The notes beneath the pieces are model-generated. The model was not told the DNA's origin. It was given only the letters and a program-made list of their open reading frames with translations, and did no database searches. A stretch of 16,033 bases of DNA, from positions 1 through 16,033 of the forward strand of contig JABHNP010000119.1 in assembly GCA_018694455.1 (NCBI GenBank). The letters run 5' to 3'. The first letter of the stretch is position 1; the number at the start of each line of letters is the position of its first letter. A program made the position numbers and the translations under genes. Source of the DNA: Planctomycetaceae bacterium. Its GTDB lineage: Bacteria; Planctomycetota; Planctomycetia; Pirellulales; UBA1268. Below, one piece after another: positions 6,414 through 13,480 of the stretch.

Positions 6414-7973
6414 ATGAAAAAAAACATGGTGAATAGAATGTTTCAAACAAATGTGGTCGTTTGGGTATTTCTCTACAGTGTTCTGTACGGAACATGCTTC
6501 TTTCAATCGAGCCATGCAGCTGAACGAAATATTATTGTTTTCGTGACAGATGATGAGTCACCAACGTTAGGCTGCTACGGTGACTCAGTTGCAGTGACTC
6601 CTGCTATCGATGCGCTGGCCGATGATGGGGTTGTGTTTGATAATGCCTATGCAACAACAGCGAGTTGTTCCGCGAGCCGCTCAGTTATTCTTTCAGGATT
6701 ACATAATCATGCCAATGGTCAGTATGGGCATCAGCATGACTTTCATAAATTTTCGAGTTGGTATGACGTAGTGAGTCTGTCACTTCCACGAGCACTTACA
6801 CGAGCCGGTTACAGAACTATTCGGATTGGGAAGTACCATGTGGCACCTGAAGAGGTGTATCACTTTGAGTCAGAGCGGAAGGCTTCTCCTCGCAATGCGG
6901 TCCAAATGGCAAATGCTTGTGCAGATGTCATCAACTCACAAAGTGAAAAGCCATTTTTTCTTTACTTTGCTACGAGTGACCCTCATCGTGGTGGTGGTAT
7001 TGATAAAGACTCTGCATTAATTCTGAAACCAGATCTTTTCGGGAATAAAACAAATCGGGAGAGTCACAAGGATGTTAAAGAAGTGTTTTTTGAACCTGAA
7101 GATGTTCAGGTTCCGACGTTCTTGCCTGATACGCCTGAAACACGGAGTGAGCTTGCTCAGTATTATCAGTCGTGTGCCCGAATTGATCAGGGCCTCGCAC
7201 GACTCGTTGAGCTTTTGAAAGAAGCCAATATTTTTGACAAAACACTTATTCTTTTTACCAGTGACCATGGCATGGCTTTTTCAGGTGGAAAAACAACAGT
7301 CTATGAACCAGGCTTACGGGTTCCTTTTGTCGTCTACGATCCATATGTGAAGGTTCGCGGTGTTCGGAGTCAGAGTATTATCAACCACACGGATATCGTT
7401 CCATCTGTGCTCGATTTTGCAGGCGAACTCGATCACTCAAAACAGCGGCCGAAGCACTGGATGCCACCTGAAGAATATTGGCAGGAGAAGCCATACGCGA
7501 CTCATGAAAACCATGGACCGCGGAATGGTTTACTCGCATATCACGGCCGCTCATGGTTACCGATTCTTACTGATCCTGATGTTGAAATCCACGATGCGCA
7601 TTTTGCGTCACATACGTTTCATGAGATTCAGATGTATTATCCAATGCGCGCAGTGAGCGATCATGAGTGGAAATTGATTTGGAATATTGCACATCCGTTA
7701 CCGTATCCGTTCGCATCAGATCTTTGGGCTGCCAGTAGTTGGCAGTCTCAATATCAGCGTAGCCTTGACGCTCCTTACGGAAATAAAACAGTCAAAGAGT
7801 ATATTTATCGACCCCGATTCGAACTGTATCACATCAAGGAAGACCCAGAAGAAACAACGAATCTTGCCAATGATCCAGATCATGCAAGAACACTTTTCAA
7901 ATACCAAGAAAAGCTCAAGGAAATGCAACAGAAATTCAGAGATCCCTGGATTACCAAATGGAATTACGAATAG
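6414..7973 (+). CDS. Exported sulfatase, N-sulfoglucosamine sulfohydrolase (SGSH)-like
   Basis: A 519-residue type I sulfatase with an N-terminal signal peptide (hydrophobic 13-30, likely cleavage after SSHA at 35). Asp46 and Asp47 (VTDDESP) are expected calcium ligands. C85 in CSASRSVILSG is the cysteine that a formylglycine-generating enzyme would convert to the catalytic aldehyde; the motif has Ala where Pro is commoner. SDHG at 283-286 supplies the other metal ligands. Overall order matches human SGSH: GKYHVAPEEVYHF, KPFFLYFATSDPHR, LPDTPETRSELAQYY, IDQG, HEIQMYYPMRAV and the C-terminal RFELYHIKEDPEETTNLA. The fold family removes sulfate from sulfated sugars; for SGSH this is N-sulfate of glucosamine, but marine substrates may differ. 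GGAG at 6401 lies 9 nt before the ATG. The divergent neighbour is the sulfate-activation operon. Confidence 0.95.
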   Translation: MKKNMVNRMFQTNVVVWVFLYSVLYGTCFFQSSHAAERNIIVFVTDDESPTLGCYGDSVAVTPAIDALADDGVVFDNAYATTASCSASRSVILSGLHNHANGQYGHQHDFHKFSSWYDVVSLSLPRALTRAGYRTIRIGKYHVAPEEVYHFESERKASPRNAVQMANACADVINSQSEKPFFLYFATSDPHRGGGIDKDSALILKPDLFGNKTNRESHKDVKEVFFEPEDVQVPTFLPDTPETRSELAQYYQSCARIDQGLARLVELLKEANIFDKTLILFTSDHGMAFSGGKTTVYEPGLRVPFVVYDPYVKVRGVRSQSIINHTDIVPSVLDFAGELDHSKQRPKHWMPPEEYWQEKPYATHENHGPRNGLLAYHGRSWLPILTDPDVEIHDAHFASHTFHEIQMYYPMRAVSDHEWKLIWNIAHPLPYPFASDLWAASSWQSQYQRSLDAPYGNKTVKEYIYRPRFELYHIKEDPEETTNLANDPDHARTLFKYQEKLKEMQQKFRDPWITKWNYE

Positions 7974-7976
7974 TTT

Positions 7977-9146
7977 TTATCTTCTCCACAAGAGCTGTAG
8001 TGAGAGTCCAAGGCCCGGGTCGAATTCGATGACATCAGTTCGGCCGGAAGTAAAGCTTGTCCCTTGGAAAAGTTCACGATCAAAAAGATACGAGGCCAAA
8101 AATTCCAGGCTGAATCCAGCTCCAATTTGTCGATCAAGTCCAATAGCAGCACGTTGGTCGAATACATAGAAACGTTCTTTTTCGATCGTACGATCAGCTA
8201 GAAAGTAGATTTGCGTATCGGTACGGTAGCCACCGAATAGCCAGAGTTTGTCAGCAAGGCGTCTTCGGATCATGGCGTTTACATTCACGATCGGGAAATA
8301 ACTAAACGTCACTTCCCAATCATCGTTTGGTCGCCATTCCAATCCGGCAGGCAGACCAATCTTTGCCTCAAAGGTGTCATCTGGTTTATAGAGATAAGCG
8401 ATACCGGGCAGTGGGTAAGGCAACTGTGATGTTGGTGAATAGAAAAGACTAAAACTCCAGTCATCACGCTGGTTTCGCGCTGGTACTGTCGCAAAGAGAA
8501 TTGACATAAGCGTCAGGTCACGACCAGCATGAAAAGGTTTATCACTCGCTGAACCAAAAAGAAATGTACCACCAACGGTACTTCCAGAAGCAAGAGGACG
8601 AATATGGGTGACGCCCGTTTCGACAAGCCAAAATTGACTCGGTACAGCCTCACCAGAGTCTGGGAGGACTGCATTTGTTGCAAGCTCAAGCCGACCAAAT
8701 TTAGCAATTGCCAGCCAGAGGGGTTTCCCCTCTTCTGGGATGCCAAGGGGCATAGCCAATCGAGCAAACTGTGCATTCATTTGCAGATTTGCTGGTTGGT
8801 TTACAACAGGTGTGTTTGGCGCCCAAAAACCACCTATGGTCACTGGCGCGGCGCGACCAAAACTCGGTTTTTTTCGTCGTGATGATCCCGGTTCAATTGG
8901 ATCAAGGTCAGCAATTGGTTCACTGGCAAACGTGTCTTGTTCGATATTGAAATCAATCGGTGGTAGGAGATCAATGCGTTGGCTTGGATTACGATACGGA
9001 GTCCACGGGTCTGCGGGACCGGAAAATCGTGTCTCTGTTTCTGGTGAACCTACAGGTTCTACCCAGACCACATCTTGTGCTGAAAGCGCACTCGCCATAA
9101 GGCAGCACGTGATAGATACCTGCAGGCGTAAAAGATGTGGTGGCAC
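7977..9146 (-). CDS. Exported outer-membrane beta-barrel-like protein (DUF6268-like)
   Basis: A 389-residue protein starting at GTG, with a signal peptide (hydrophobic 9-22, cleavage near ALSA/QD at 22-23). A proline-rich, charged linker follows to about residue 100. The C-terminal two thirds alternate aromatic and polar residues as in beta-barrels: WSFSLFYSPTSQLPYPLPG, then IAYLYKPDDTFEAKIGLPAG, then LEWRPNDDWEVTFSYFP, then RLADKLWLFGGYRTDTQIYF, then FYVFDQRAAIGLDRQ, and SLEFLASYLFDRELF. This pattern resembles proteins I know as DUF6268 in planctomycetes; that assignment is from memory and not searched. The role is unknown; a passive outer-membrane protein is most likely. The stop lies 3 bp from that of the convergent sulfatase, so transcripts must overlap. 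The GTG start is chosen because it alone precedes a full signal peptide. Confidence 0.82.
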   Translation of the reverse strand: MPPHLLRLQVSITCCLMASALSAQDVVWVEPVGSPETETRFSGPADPWTPYRNPSQRIDLLPPIDFNIEQDTFASEPIADLDPIEPGSSRRKKPSFGRAAPVTIGGFWAPNTPVVNQPANLQMNAQFARLAMPLGIPEEGKPLWLAIAKFGRLELATNAVLPDSGEAVPSQFWLVETGVTHIRPLASGSTVGGTFLFGSASDKPFHAGRDLTLMSILFATVPARNQRDDWSFSLFYSPTSQLPYPLPGIAYLYKPDDTFEAKIGLPAGLEWRPNDDWEVTFSYFPIVNVNAMIRRRLADKLWLFGGYRTDTQIYFLADRTIEKERFYVFDQRAAIGLDRQIGAGFSLEFLASYLFDRELFQGTSFTSGRTDVIEFDPGLGLSLQLLWRR

Positions 9147-9343
9147 AATAAATCCGCAGGTGGTTTAGGAAGTTCGCGTGAGACCCTAGCGGGCTTGTGA
9201 GAGTCGTGCAATTGCGGAACCTATATGCCCGAAAATACATTCTCGCTCGTTGTTTTTGTGAATTTGTGCAAATGAAGCGCTGCGATACCGAGCTGTCGTA
9301 TACATTGATTTTAGTGAAATTCATGAACACATCAGGTTTTAAC

Positions 9344-9373
9344 GAGGTGGTCATGAGAAGCATGGTCTCATAA
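9344..9373 (+). promoter_or_regulatory. Six-codon upstream ORF with ribosome-binding site and small hairpin, before pilT
   Basis: GAGGTGG at 9344-9350 is a good Shine-Dalgarno, followed by a minimal frame at 9353-9373 encoding MRSMVS and a stop. ATGAGA and TCTCAT inside it form a 6-bp stem with a 7-nt loop. It ends 30 bp before the pilT start and is in the same frame. It could be a leader peptide or a chance ATG. The rest of 9147-9343 shows no gene. Confidence 0.25.
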
Positions 9374-9403
9374 AGCGCTGTTTCAGAGTTCGGAGTTCAC
9401 ACC

Positions 9404-10498
9404 ATGACAAAACTATTCGATCTTGATGAATTTGTACGAAAAGCAATTCAGCATCGCGCTTCAGATATTCACTTTCAGACTGGAGATGAACCACAGTTTC
9501 GAATAGATGGTTCCATTCGACAGATTAATTTGCCGAAAGTATCATCCCAGCAGATTGAAGACCTTAAGAGTCTACTTTTAGATGATCGTTCATCTCGGCA
9601 ACTTGAATCGCACGGTGCCGTTGATCGTGGCTACCAAGTAAAAAGTCATGATGGGAAACAGGTATGTCGACTACGAATTAGTTTTGCAAAGTGCTTTACT
9701 GGCTTTAAGGTTGTTTGTCGCATTGTTCCCGATGAAATTCCGACGATTAAAGAATTTGGTATGCCGGAAATTTTCGAAAAAATTGCTCTCGAAAATACAG
9801 GGATGGTTATCGTTTCAGGGGTGACTGGAAGTGGGAAGTCGACAACTATTGCTGCAATGATTCGTCAAATTAATCAGCATCGGAAAAAGCATATTCTCAC
9901 ACTGGAAGATCCAATCGAGTTTATTCATATTCCGCACCAATCAGTTTTTACACACCGTGAAAAAAATGCGCACTTCGATACTTTTTCAGATGGGCTTCGC
10001 ACAGCGCTTAGACAAGACCCTGATGTCATACTCGTTGGTGAGATGAGAGACACGGAGACAATTCAAGCGGCCATGCAAGCGGCAGAGACGGGCCACCTCG
10101 TATTTGCAACAGTCCATTCTGCGAGTGTGAAAGATGTTCCTGAGCGTGTGATCTCGACATTTCCTGAAGATGAGCAGGATCAGGTTCGTGCACAGATAGC
10201 GAATGTGTCAAACAGTTTCATTGCACAGTCTCTCGTTCCTAAAAATGGTGGAGGAAGTGCTGCTGCCTTTGAAATATTGCGATTGAATAATGCCGCTCGA
10301 AATCTAATTCGAGAACATAAGAGCTTTCAGTTGAATTCAATTATGCAAACTCAGCGAAGAGAAGGCATGGTGACGCTTACTCAATCTTTTATTGATCTCT
10401 ACGCAAAAGAAGTCATCTCGGCTGATGTGCTGCTGGCACACGCACCGGATGTAGCACGTGCACAAACGTTTATTCGGGAAAATCCACAGTCTTCATAG
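9404..10498 (+). CDS. pilT: PilT-type twitching-motility / secretion ATPase
   Basis: A 364-residue hexameric-ATPase family protein. The N-terminal domain has the family's ASDIHFQTGDEPQFRIDG (19-36). The C-terminal domain carries Walker A GVTGSGKST (139-147), the Asp box HILTLEDPIEF (163-173), Walker B DPDVILVGEMRD (205-216) and the His box TGHLVFATVHS (229-239). IPTIKEFGMPEI is also PilT-like. PilT powers retraction of type IV pili at the inner membrane; members are about 340-380 residues and lack the extra N-terminal domain of assembly ATPases, which favours PilT or PilU over PilB or GspE. No other pilus gene is in the window, so it is a stand-alone copy. GGAG at 9392-9395 lies 8 nt before the ATG and supports this start. 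Confidence 0.92.
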   Translation: MTKLFDLDEFVRKAIQHRASDIHFQTGDEPQFRIDGSIRQINLPKVSSQQIEDLKSLLLDDRSSRQLESHGAVDRGYQVKSHDGKQVCRLRISFAKCFTGFKVVCRIVPDEIPTIKEFGMPEIFEKIALENTGMVIVSGVTGSGKSTTIAAMIRQINQHRKKHILTLEDPIEFIHIPHQSVFTHREKNAHFDTFSDGLRTALRQDPDVILVGEMRDTETIQAAMQAAETGHLVFATVHSASVKDVPERVISTFPEDEQDQVRAQIANVSNSFIAQSLVPKNGGGSAAAFEILRLNNAARNLIREHKSFQLNSIMQTQRREGMVTLTQSFIDLYAKEVISADVLLAHAPDVARAQTFIRENPQSS

Positions 10499-10553
10499 AG
10501 CGTAAGTGCTATATAAAAAGTCATTCGAATGGTCATGCAGGGGTAAGATAAGA

Positions 10554-11195
10554 GTGGTCAATCAAAAAAGGCGTTCTTTTATCGCGAGTGGTTTTTTTAG
10601 TGGTATCGCTGGCTGGGTACAGGCATCTGGTGGTACCGCTGAAATGCAAGAGACTCCCGGTGAAATAGAAGGACCTTTTTATCCAATAACGCCACAAAAA
10701 GACAAAGACTTCGATCTCACACGCATAGCTGGTCAAGATGGTGCTGCACGGGGCACGGTCATCTGGATTACAGGAGAGGTTTTTGATTCCATGGGAGATC
10801 CGATTGAAGGTGCTTCAGTCGAGATTTGGCAGGCAAATGCAGAAGGTCGCTATCACCATCCACACGATCCAAACCCTGCTCCACTCGATCAGTATTTTCA
10901 AGGATGGGCTATTGTTCCAAGTGGTTCAAAGGGCGCGTTTCGTTTTCGTACGGTCATGCCCGGCAGTTACCCCGCTGGTCCCGGTTGGGAACGTCCGCCG
11001 CATATTCATTTTAAAGTCATGAAGCGAGGTTTTGTTGAGCTGGTGACACAGATGTATTTCCCCGGCCAATCACTCAATGAAACAGATCGTTTACTACAGC
11101 GTAAAGAACCTGCAGAACAGAAGTTGATGATTGCAGAAGTTTTGCGAGATAAACACGATAGTTTTCACTATCGCATCGTGATTGAGAGGGCATAG
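10554..11195 (+). CDS. Tat-type exported intradiol ring-cleavage dioxygenase (protocatechuate 3,4-dioxygenase-like)
   Basis: A 213-residue protein from a GTG start; the frame is open to another GTG at 10506, but the later start gives a compact twin-arginine signal (NQKRRSFIASGFFSG) and follows AGGGG by 10 nt. The catalytic domain has EGPFYPI (39-45), VEIWQANAEGRYHHPHD and RPPHIHFKV. The four non-haem Fe(III) ligands of the family are all present: Y100, Y139, H150 and H152 (the tyrosines 39 residues apart, as in Pseudomonas protocatechuate 3,4-dioxygenase). Such enzymes open catechol-type rings between the two hydroxyls with O2. Export in folded form by Tat would place it outside the cytoplasm, unlike catabolic pathway enzymes. 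The substrate is unknown; lignin- or polyphenol-type catechols are a guess. It lies 55 bp after pilT and ends in a hairpin. Confidence 0.9.
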   Translation: MVNQKRRSFIASGFFSGIAGWVQASGGTAEMQETPGEIEGPFYPITPQKDKDFDLTRIAGQDGAARGTVIWITGEVFDSMGDPIEGASVEIWQANAEGRYHHPHDPNPAPLDQYFQGWAIVPSGSKGAFRFRTVMPGSYPAGPGWERPPHIHFKVMKRGFVELVTQMYFPGQSLNETDRLLQRKEPAEQKLMIAEVLRDKHDSFHYRIVIERA

Positions 11196-11222
11196 CAATA
11201 CATCACCGCCCTGATGTGTTGC
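11195..11222 (+). terminator. Hairpin directly after the dioxygenase stop
   Basis: Starting at the last base of the TAG stop, GCAATACATCA pairs with TGATGTGTTGC over 11 positions (one G-U) around the 6-nt loop CCGCCC. No U-tract follows. It is a likely 3'-end or attenuating structure between the dioxygenase and the next gene. Confidence 0.5.
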
Positions 11223-11282
11223 CAATGACTTCATGTGCCAGAAAAAGTACTGAGAAAAAAGGTGGAGTTCGAGCGTGCCTCT

Positions 11283-11699
11283 ATGACTATTCAAAAAGTG
11301 ATGATGGAACTCGTTGTTGTAGTGATCCCTTTGTTTCTTCTGTCTGGTGACGAGAGGGTGCAGCCACTCCAGCTCAACGGTCCGCTGTATAGTGAAATAC
11401 GGGGCAATGTTCTCAAGCCTCAGCTGTTAGAATCTGTAGAAGATGTTGCAAACCTTCTTGGTTCACAAAGCGCTTCAGCAATTAAGCAGCAGATGCAATT
11501 TGAAACACACGGAGTGCTCGTGTTTCAGTGGTCAGGATCAGGTCATGATTCACTTGTAATAAAGACGGTGAATGATCACATGGCGACGTTTCAATACACA
11601 CGTGGGAGAACACGAGATCTTCGTCAGCATGTTCAAGCCTTTGCGCTGGACAAACGCATTGTCTGGAATGTTACAGGCTCAGATGAGCAACATGAATGA
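11283..11699 (+). CDS. Small exported protein of unknown function
   Basis: A 138-residue protein from the ATG at 11283; an upstream GTG at 11235 would add 16 charged residues ahead of the hydrophobic segment and is less likely. Residues 6-21 (VMMELVVVVIPLFLLS) form a signal peptide or anchor. The body contains SVEDVANLLGSQSASAIKQQ, then HGVLVFQWSGSGHDSLVIKT, and near the C-terminus YTRGRTRDLRQHVQAFALDK. The last stretch resembles small planctomycete hypothetical proteins I have seen, with no assigned function. It may be co-transcribed with the dioxygenase if the hairpin at 11195-11222 is leaky, and it converges on the photolyase gene 46 bp away. Confidence 0.72.
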   Translation: MTIQKVMMELVVVVIPLFLLSGDERVQPLQLNGPLYSEIRGNVLKPQLLESVEDVANLLGSQSASAIKQQMQFETHGVLVFQWSGSGHDSLVIKTVNDHMATFQYTRGRTRDLRQHVQAFALDKRIVWNVTGSDEQHE

Positions 11700-11745
11700 A
11701 GTCAAGATGAACACAAGAGAATATCAAGGGGGAGCATAAAGTGAT

Positions 11746-13296
11746 TCAAGACTCTCTAAGATTTTCCGCCTGGCGCCGTATTGTCTTGAGTTCACTTTTA
11801 TCTTTCCGTCCAAGATTCCGTAGTTGCATTGTCATTCGGGGATTCTTTTTCAAGAGTTTTTCATGCCGGGCAAGAAAATCCCAGTAGAGCGTTGTGAAGG
11901 GACAGGCTTCAGGCCCATGTGCAACTTTTGGTTTATATCGACATGTTTTGCAGGCATTACTCATTCGGTCGATGTAGGCACCCGTTGCACAATAGGGCTT
12001 GGACGCCATGACGCCGCCATCGGCAAATTGGCTCATGCCGATGGTGTTTGGTAGCTCGACCCATTCAACAGCATCGACGTAAACTGCAAGATACCACTGA
12101 TGAATGTCTTCCGGCTTGACTCCGTACAGCATGGCAAAAAGACCGGTCACCATAAGACGTTGTATATGGTGCGCATATCCGTATTCGAGTGTCTGACCAA
12201 GTGCATCTTTCAAGCAATTCATGTCTGTATCGCCAGTCCAATAAAAGTTGGGTAATGGCTGATTGGCTCCCATGGTATTTCGTTGGGCGTATTCCGGCAT
12301 GAATCGCCAATAAATACCGCGGACATATTCTCGCCACCCAAGAATTTGCCGAATAAACCCTTCGGTCGCTGCTAGAGGTGCAGATCCATTTCTATAGGCT
12401 TCTTCAGCAGCGGTAACAGCATCGCGTGGGTCGAGAAGCTTCAAGTTAAGAGCGACTGAGAGGCGGGAGTGATACAGCCAAGGCTCACCAGTCCATATTG
12501 CGTCTTGATACACTCCGAAGTTGGTTAAACGATACGCAATAAAATCTCGTAGTGCTGCACGTGCATCTTTCTTCGTGACAGGCCAATCAAATTTTTCTAA
12601 TGATCCTGGATGTTTGTGGAATCGTTTCGTGACCAGATCAATGACGGTATTTGTTACGGCGTCTGGTTTAAATCGTTTTGGTTGTCGTAATGATTCAGGC
12701 CCATTCTTCCCAAAACTACCACGATTCTCTGAATCATAATTCCATTGTCCGCCAGTGGGCTCACTATCATCCATCAAGATGTCAAAGCGTTGGCGAAGTG
12801 GGCGATAGAAATACTCAAGTCGCAGTTGCTTGCGACCTGCAGCGTGTTCTGAAAATTCATCGATCGTTGTGAAGAAATGACGGTCGGGACGTATTTCAAG
12901 AGAAATCCCAGCAGCCTTTGCAGCCTCCTCAAGGGCTGCACGAACTCGCCATTCACCTGGTTCCACACAAATGAGTCGTGCTGGATGGAATCCCTTCTTT
13001 TTGAATCGACCGAGGCTTGCGTTGAGAGCGGCAGCCAGTGAAGTGGGTTCACGATGTTTTTTTTTGTCACAGAGTTCAAGATAGTCAACGGTGAAACCAT
13101 CATGTGACAACTGATCACGAAAATGCCTCATCGCAGACAGAAAAACCGCAATCCTTGCTTTGTGAGTCCAGACATGAGTCGATTCTTCTGCCACTTCAGC
13201 CATCCACACAACGTCTTGTTTTTTATCAAACTCATCAAATGCGGCACTTGATTGATCAAGTTGATCACCCAGAACCAAAACAAGATTACGGCACAT
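11746..13296 (-). CDS. phrB: Iron-sulfur bacterial cryptochrome / (6-4) photolyase
   Basis: A 516-residue protein of the FeS-BCP (deoxyribodipyrimidine photolyase-related) family. The N-terminal antenna domain begins LVLVLGDQLDQSSAAFDEFD; the C-terminal FAD domain includes FIRQILGWREYVRGIYWRFM and PNTIGMSQFADGGVMASKPY. Four cysteines, C361, C449, C452 and C465, fall with spacings 88-3-13. This equals the [4Fe-4S] ligands C350, C438, C441 and C454 of Agrobacterium PhrB with a constant offset of 11. H376-H377 (YAHHIQRLM) match that protein's active-site histidines at the same offset. The expected role is light-driven repair of (6-4) photoproducts in DNA. It is divergent from the sigma-factor gene across about 180 bp and convergent with the small exported protein. 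Confidence 0.95.
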   Translation of the reverse strand: MCRNLVLVLGDQLDQSSAAFDEFDKKQDVVWMAEVAEESTHVWTHKARIAVFLSAMRHFRDQLSHDGFTVDYLELCDKKKHREPTSLAAALNASLGRFKKKGFHPARLICVEPGEWRVRAALEEAAKAAGISLEIRPDRHFFTTIDEFSEHAAGRKQLRLEYFYRPLRQRFDILMDDSEPTGGQWNYDSENRGSFGKNGPESLRQPKRFKPDAVTNTVIDLVTKRFHKHPGSLEKFDWPVTKKDARAALRDFIAYRLTNFGVYQDAIWTGEPWLYHSRLSVALNLKLLDPRDAVTAAEEAYRNGSAPLAATEGFIRQILGWREYVRGIYWRFMPEYAQRNTMGANQPLPNFYWTGDTDMNCLKDALGQTLEYGYAHHIQRLMVTGLFAMLYGVKPEDIHQWYLAVYVDAVEWVELPNTIGMSQFADGGVMASKPYCATGAYIDRMSNACKTCRYKPKVAHGPEACPFTTLYWDFLARHEKLLKKNPRMTMQLRNLGRKDKSELKTIRRQAENLRES

Positions 13297-13480
13297 AGTA
13301 TTAGGGCTTTCGAGAGATACAGAGAATTCAGAAAATCAGTTTTTGAGATGCCAAATGACCTATTTCCGTTGAATTTAAGAAGATTTTATAAATTCTGAGA
13401 AAATGCCGTTAGCGGAGGGCAGGTTTTACGGTTTTAAACGATAGCAAGAACTATAGCGTCAAAAGTCCTACGTGGGACAC

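Noticed and set aside
7687..8169. A 160-codon plus-strand frame across the sulfatase 3' end
   Set aside because: It overlaps the sulfatase C-terminal motifs and then runs antisense to the barrel-protein gene; the composition looks out of frame.
8740..9168. A 142-codon plus-strand frame antisense to the barrel-protein N-terminus
   Set aside because: The opposite strand has a signal peptide and a family-like pattern, so this is a shadow frame.
9275..9380. Direct repeat AAGCGCTG at 9275-9282 and 9373-9380
   Set aside because: Only two 8-base copies with no further symmetry; expected by chance at this scale or not interpretable.
10506..10553. Earlier GTG start for the dioxygenase
   Set aside because: It would place 16 residues before the twin-arginine motif and has no good ribosome-binding site, unlike the GTG at 10554.
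13297..13480. Promoter-like AT-rich stretches between the photolyase and sigma genes
   Set aside because: Candidate -35 and -10 hexamers did not come at proper spacing, and planctomycete promoter consensus is uncertain.
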